A DNA stretch of 6,015 nucleotides, from positions 1 through 6,015 of the forward strand of contig CAMDRY010000215.1 in NCBI GenBank assembly GCA_945906975.1. Direction: 5' to 3'. Each line of letters starts with the position of its first letter. Positions within the stretch are counted from its first letter, which is position 1. This DNA comes from Bordetella parapertussis. Lineage in GTDB: Bacteria; Pseudomonadota; Gammaproteobacteria; Burkholderiales; SG8-39. Positions 5,434 to 6,015 of this stretch are shown here, one piece after another. The translations under genes were made by a program, and so were the position numbers. The notes beneath the pieces are model-generated. The model searched no databases, was not told the origin of the DNA, and saw only the letters and a list, made by a program, of their open reading frames with translations.

Positions 5434-6015
5434 TCACACCGCGTAATAGCTACGAAACCAATCGACAAACCGCTGCACGCCTGTATCGATGGGCGTATCG
5501 GGCCGAAAACCTACTGCTTTTTCAAGCAATTGCGTATCGGCATAGGTATCGGGCACATCGCCCGCTTGCATCGGTTGCAGGTCGAGAATGGCTTTTTTAC
5601 CAATCGCTTTTTCAAACGCTTCGATGTAGCGGAGCAAGGGCACCGGCTGGTTGTTGCCGATGTTGTAAAGACGATAAGGCGGCTGTTCGCTTTGCGCTTT
5701 GCCTGCGGGCGCGCCCTTGTCCAGTACGGCGATCACGCCGCCGACAATGTCGTCGATGTAGGTGAAATCGCGCGACATCCGACCTTCGTTAAACACCGGG
5801 ATGGGCTTGCCTTCGAGCACACAGGAGGCGAATTTGAACGGCGACATATCAGGCCGGCCCCAGGGGCCGTAAACGGTAAAAAACCGCAGTCCGGTGCACC
5901 CCATACCGTAAAGATGCGCGTAACTGTGCGCCATCAGTTCGTTGGCCCTTTTTGTGGCGGCATAGAGTGAAACCGGGTGATCGACGTTGTCGTCCTCGGC
6001 GAAAGGAAGTTTTTT
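5434..6015 (-). CDS. UDP-glucuronate 4-epimerase-like NAD-dependent epimerase (N-terminus outside the window)
   Basis: The C-terminal 193 residues of an extended short-chain dehydrogenase of the NAD-dependent epimerase/dehydratase family. The frame stays open to the window edge (first codon 6015-6013), so the NAD-binding glycine motif and roughly 140 N-terminal residues are missing. Visible motifs are PFAEDDNVDHPVSLYAATK, holding the catalytic Tyr-x-x-x-Lys, then GLRFFTVYGPWGRPDM and SRDFTYIDDIVGGV. These are diagnostic of UDP-glucuronate 4-epimerases (CapI/LpsL type), which interconvert UDP-glucuronate and UDP-galacturonate for capsule, exopolysaccharide or LPS. The C-terminal end reads DTGVQRFVDWFRSYYAV then TGA, which looks natural. 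Other UDP-hexose 4-epimerases are possible. It is co-oriented with phaC and 105 bases upstream of it; it probably closes a polysaccharide cluster outside the window rather than belonging to PHB synthesis. Confidence 0.88.
   Translation of the reverse strand, partial: KKLPFAEDDNVDHPVSLYAATKRANELMAHSYAHLYGMGCTGLRFFTVYGPWGRPDMSPFKFASCVLEGKPIPVFNEGRMSRDFTYIDDIVGGVIAVLDKGAPAGKAQSEQPPYRLYNIGNNQPVPLLRYIEAFEKAIGKKAILDLQPMQAGDVPDTYADTQLLEKAVGFRPDTPIDTGVQRFVDWFRSYYAV

Noticed and set aside
5411..5436. Short inverted repeats around the epimerase stop (CACT/AGTG and GCGG/CCGC) as a terminator
   Set aside because: Stems are only about four base pairs and no T-tract follows on the minus strand.
4981..5970. 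329-residue open frame on the plus strand across the phaC start and the epimerase
   Set aside because: It crosses two real genes and the phaC promoter in antisense, with no known motifs.

Overview
The window is a compact polyhydroxybutyrate (PHB) biosynthesis locus, with every gene on the minus strand, preceded by the 3' end of a sugar-nucleotide epimerase gene. The proteins look betaproteobacterial. The class I PhaC ends in an AIEAAPGRYVK-type tail, PhaA has its catalytic residues at the same numbers as the Cupriavidus enzyme, and the phaC-phaA-phaB...phaR order is typical of that class. The second reductase resembles Rhodocyclales-type PhaB proteins as I remember them, so Rhodocyclales or Nitrosomonadales is my best guess, with low certainty below class. 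The DNA is GC-rich, which explains the many long antisense open frames.

Layout in the direction of transcription (high to low coordinates): a UDP-glucuronate 4-epimerase-like gene lacking its N-terminus (6015-5434); a 105-base gap with a near-consensus sigma70 promoter; phaC, PHA synthase (5328-3601); a 77-base gap; phaA, acetyl-CoA acetyltransferase (3523-2345); a 24-base gap; phaB1, acetoacetyl-CoA reductase (2320-1505); a 108-base gap with a hairpin and a second candidate promoter; phaB2, a second reductase about 59% identical to the first (1396-653); a 62-base gap; and phaR, the PHA-responsive repressor (590-6). Only five bases remain after phaR, so its terminator is not visible. No RNA genes, mobile elements or CRISPR arrays were seen.

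Together the genes encode the whole route from acetyl-CoA to PHB. PhaA condenses two acetyl-CoA, PhaB1 and/or PhaB2 reduce acetoacetyl-CoA to (R)-3-hydroxybutyryl-CoA, PhaC polymerises it at the granule surface, and PhaR senses PHB and represses granule genes. No phasin or depolymerase gene is present.

I see no wholly new system. The points worth a second look are regulatory and biochemical: an 11-bp TTGC-N3-GCAA dyad inside the phaC promoter that fits a PhaR operator; a hairpin-plus-promoter junction that may uncouple phaB2-phaR from phaCA-phaB1; and tandem reductases that differ in the loop expected to contact the cofactor 2'-phosphate, suggesting an NADPH/NADH pair.
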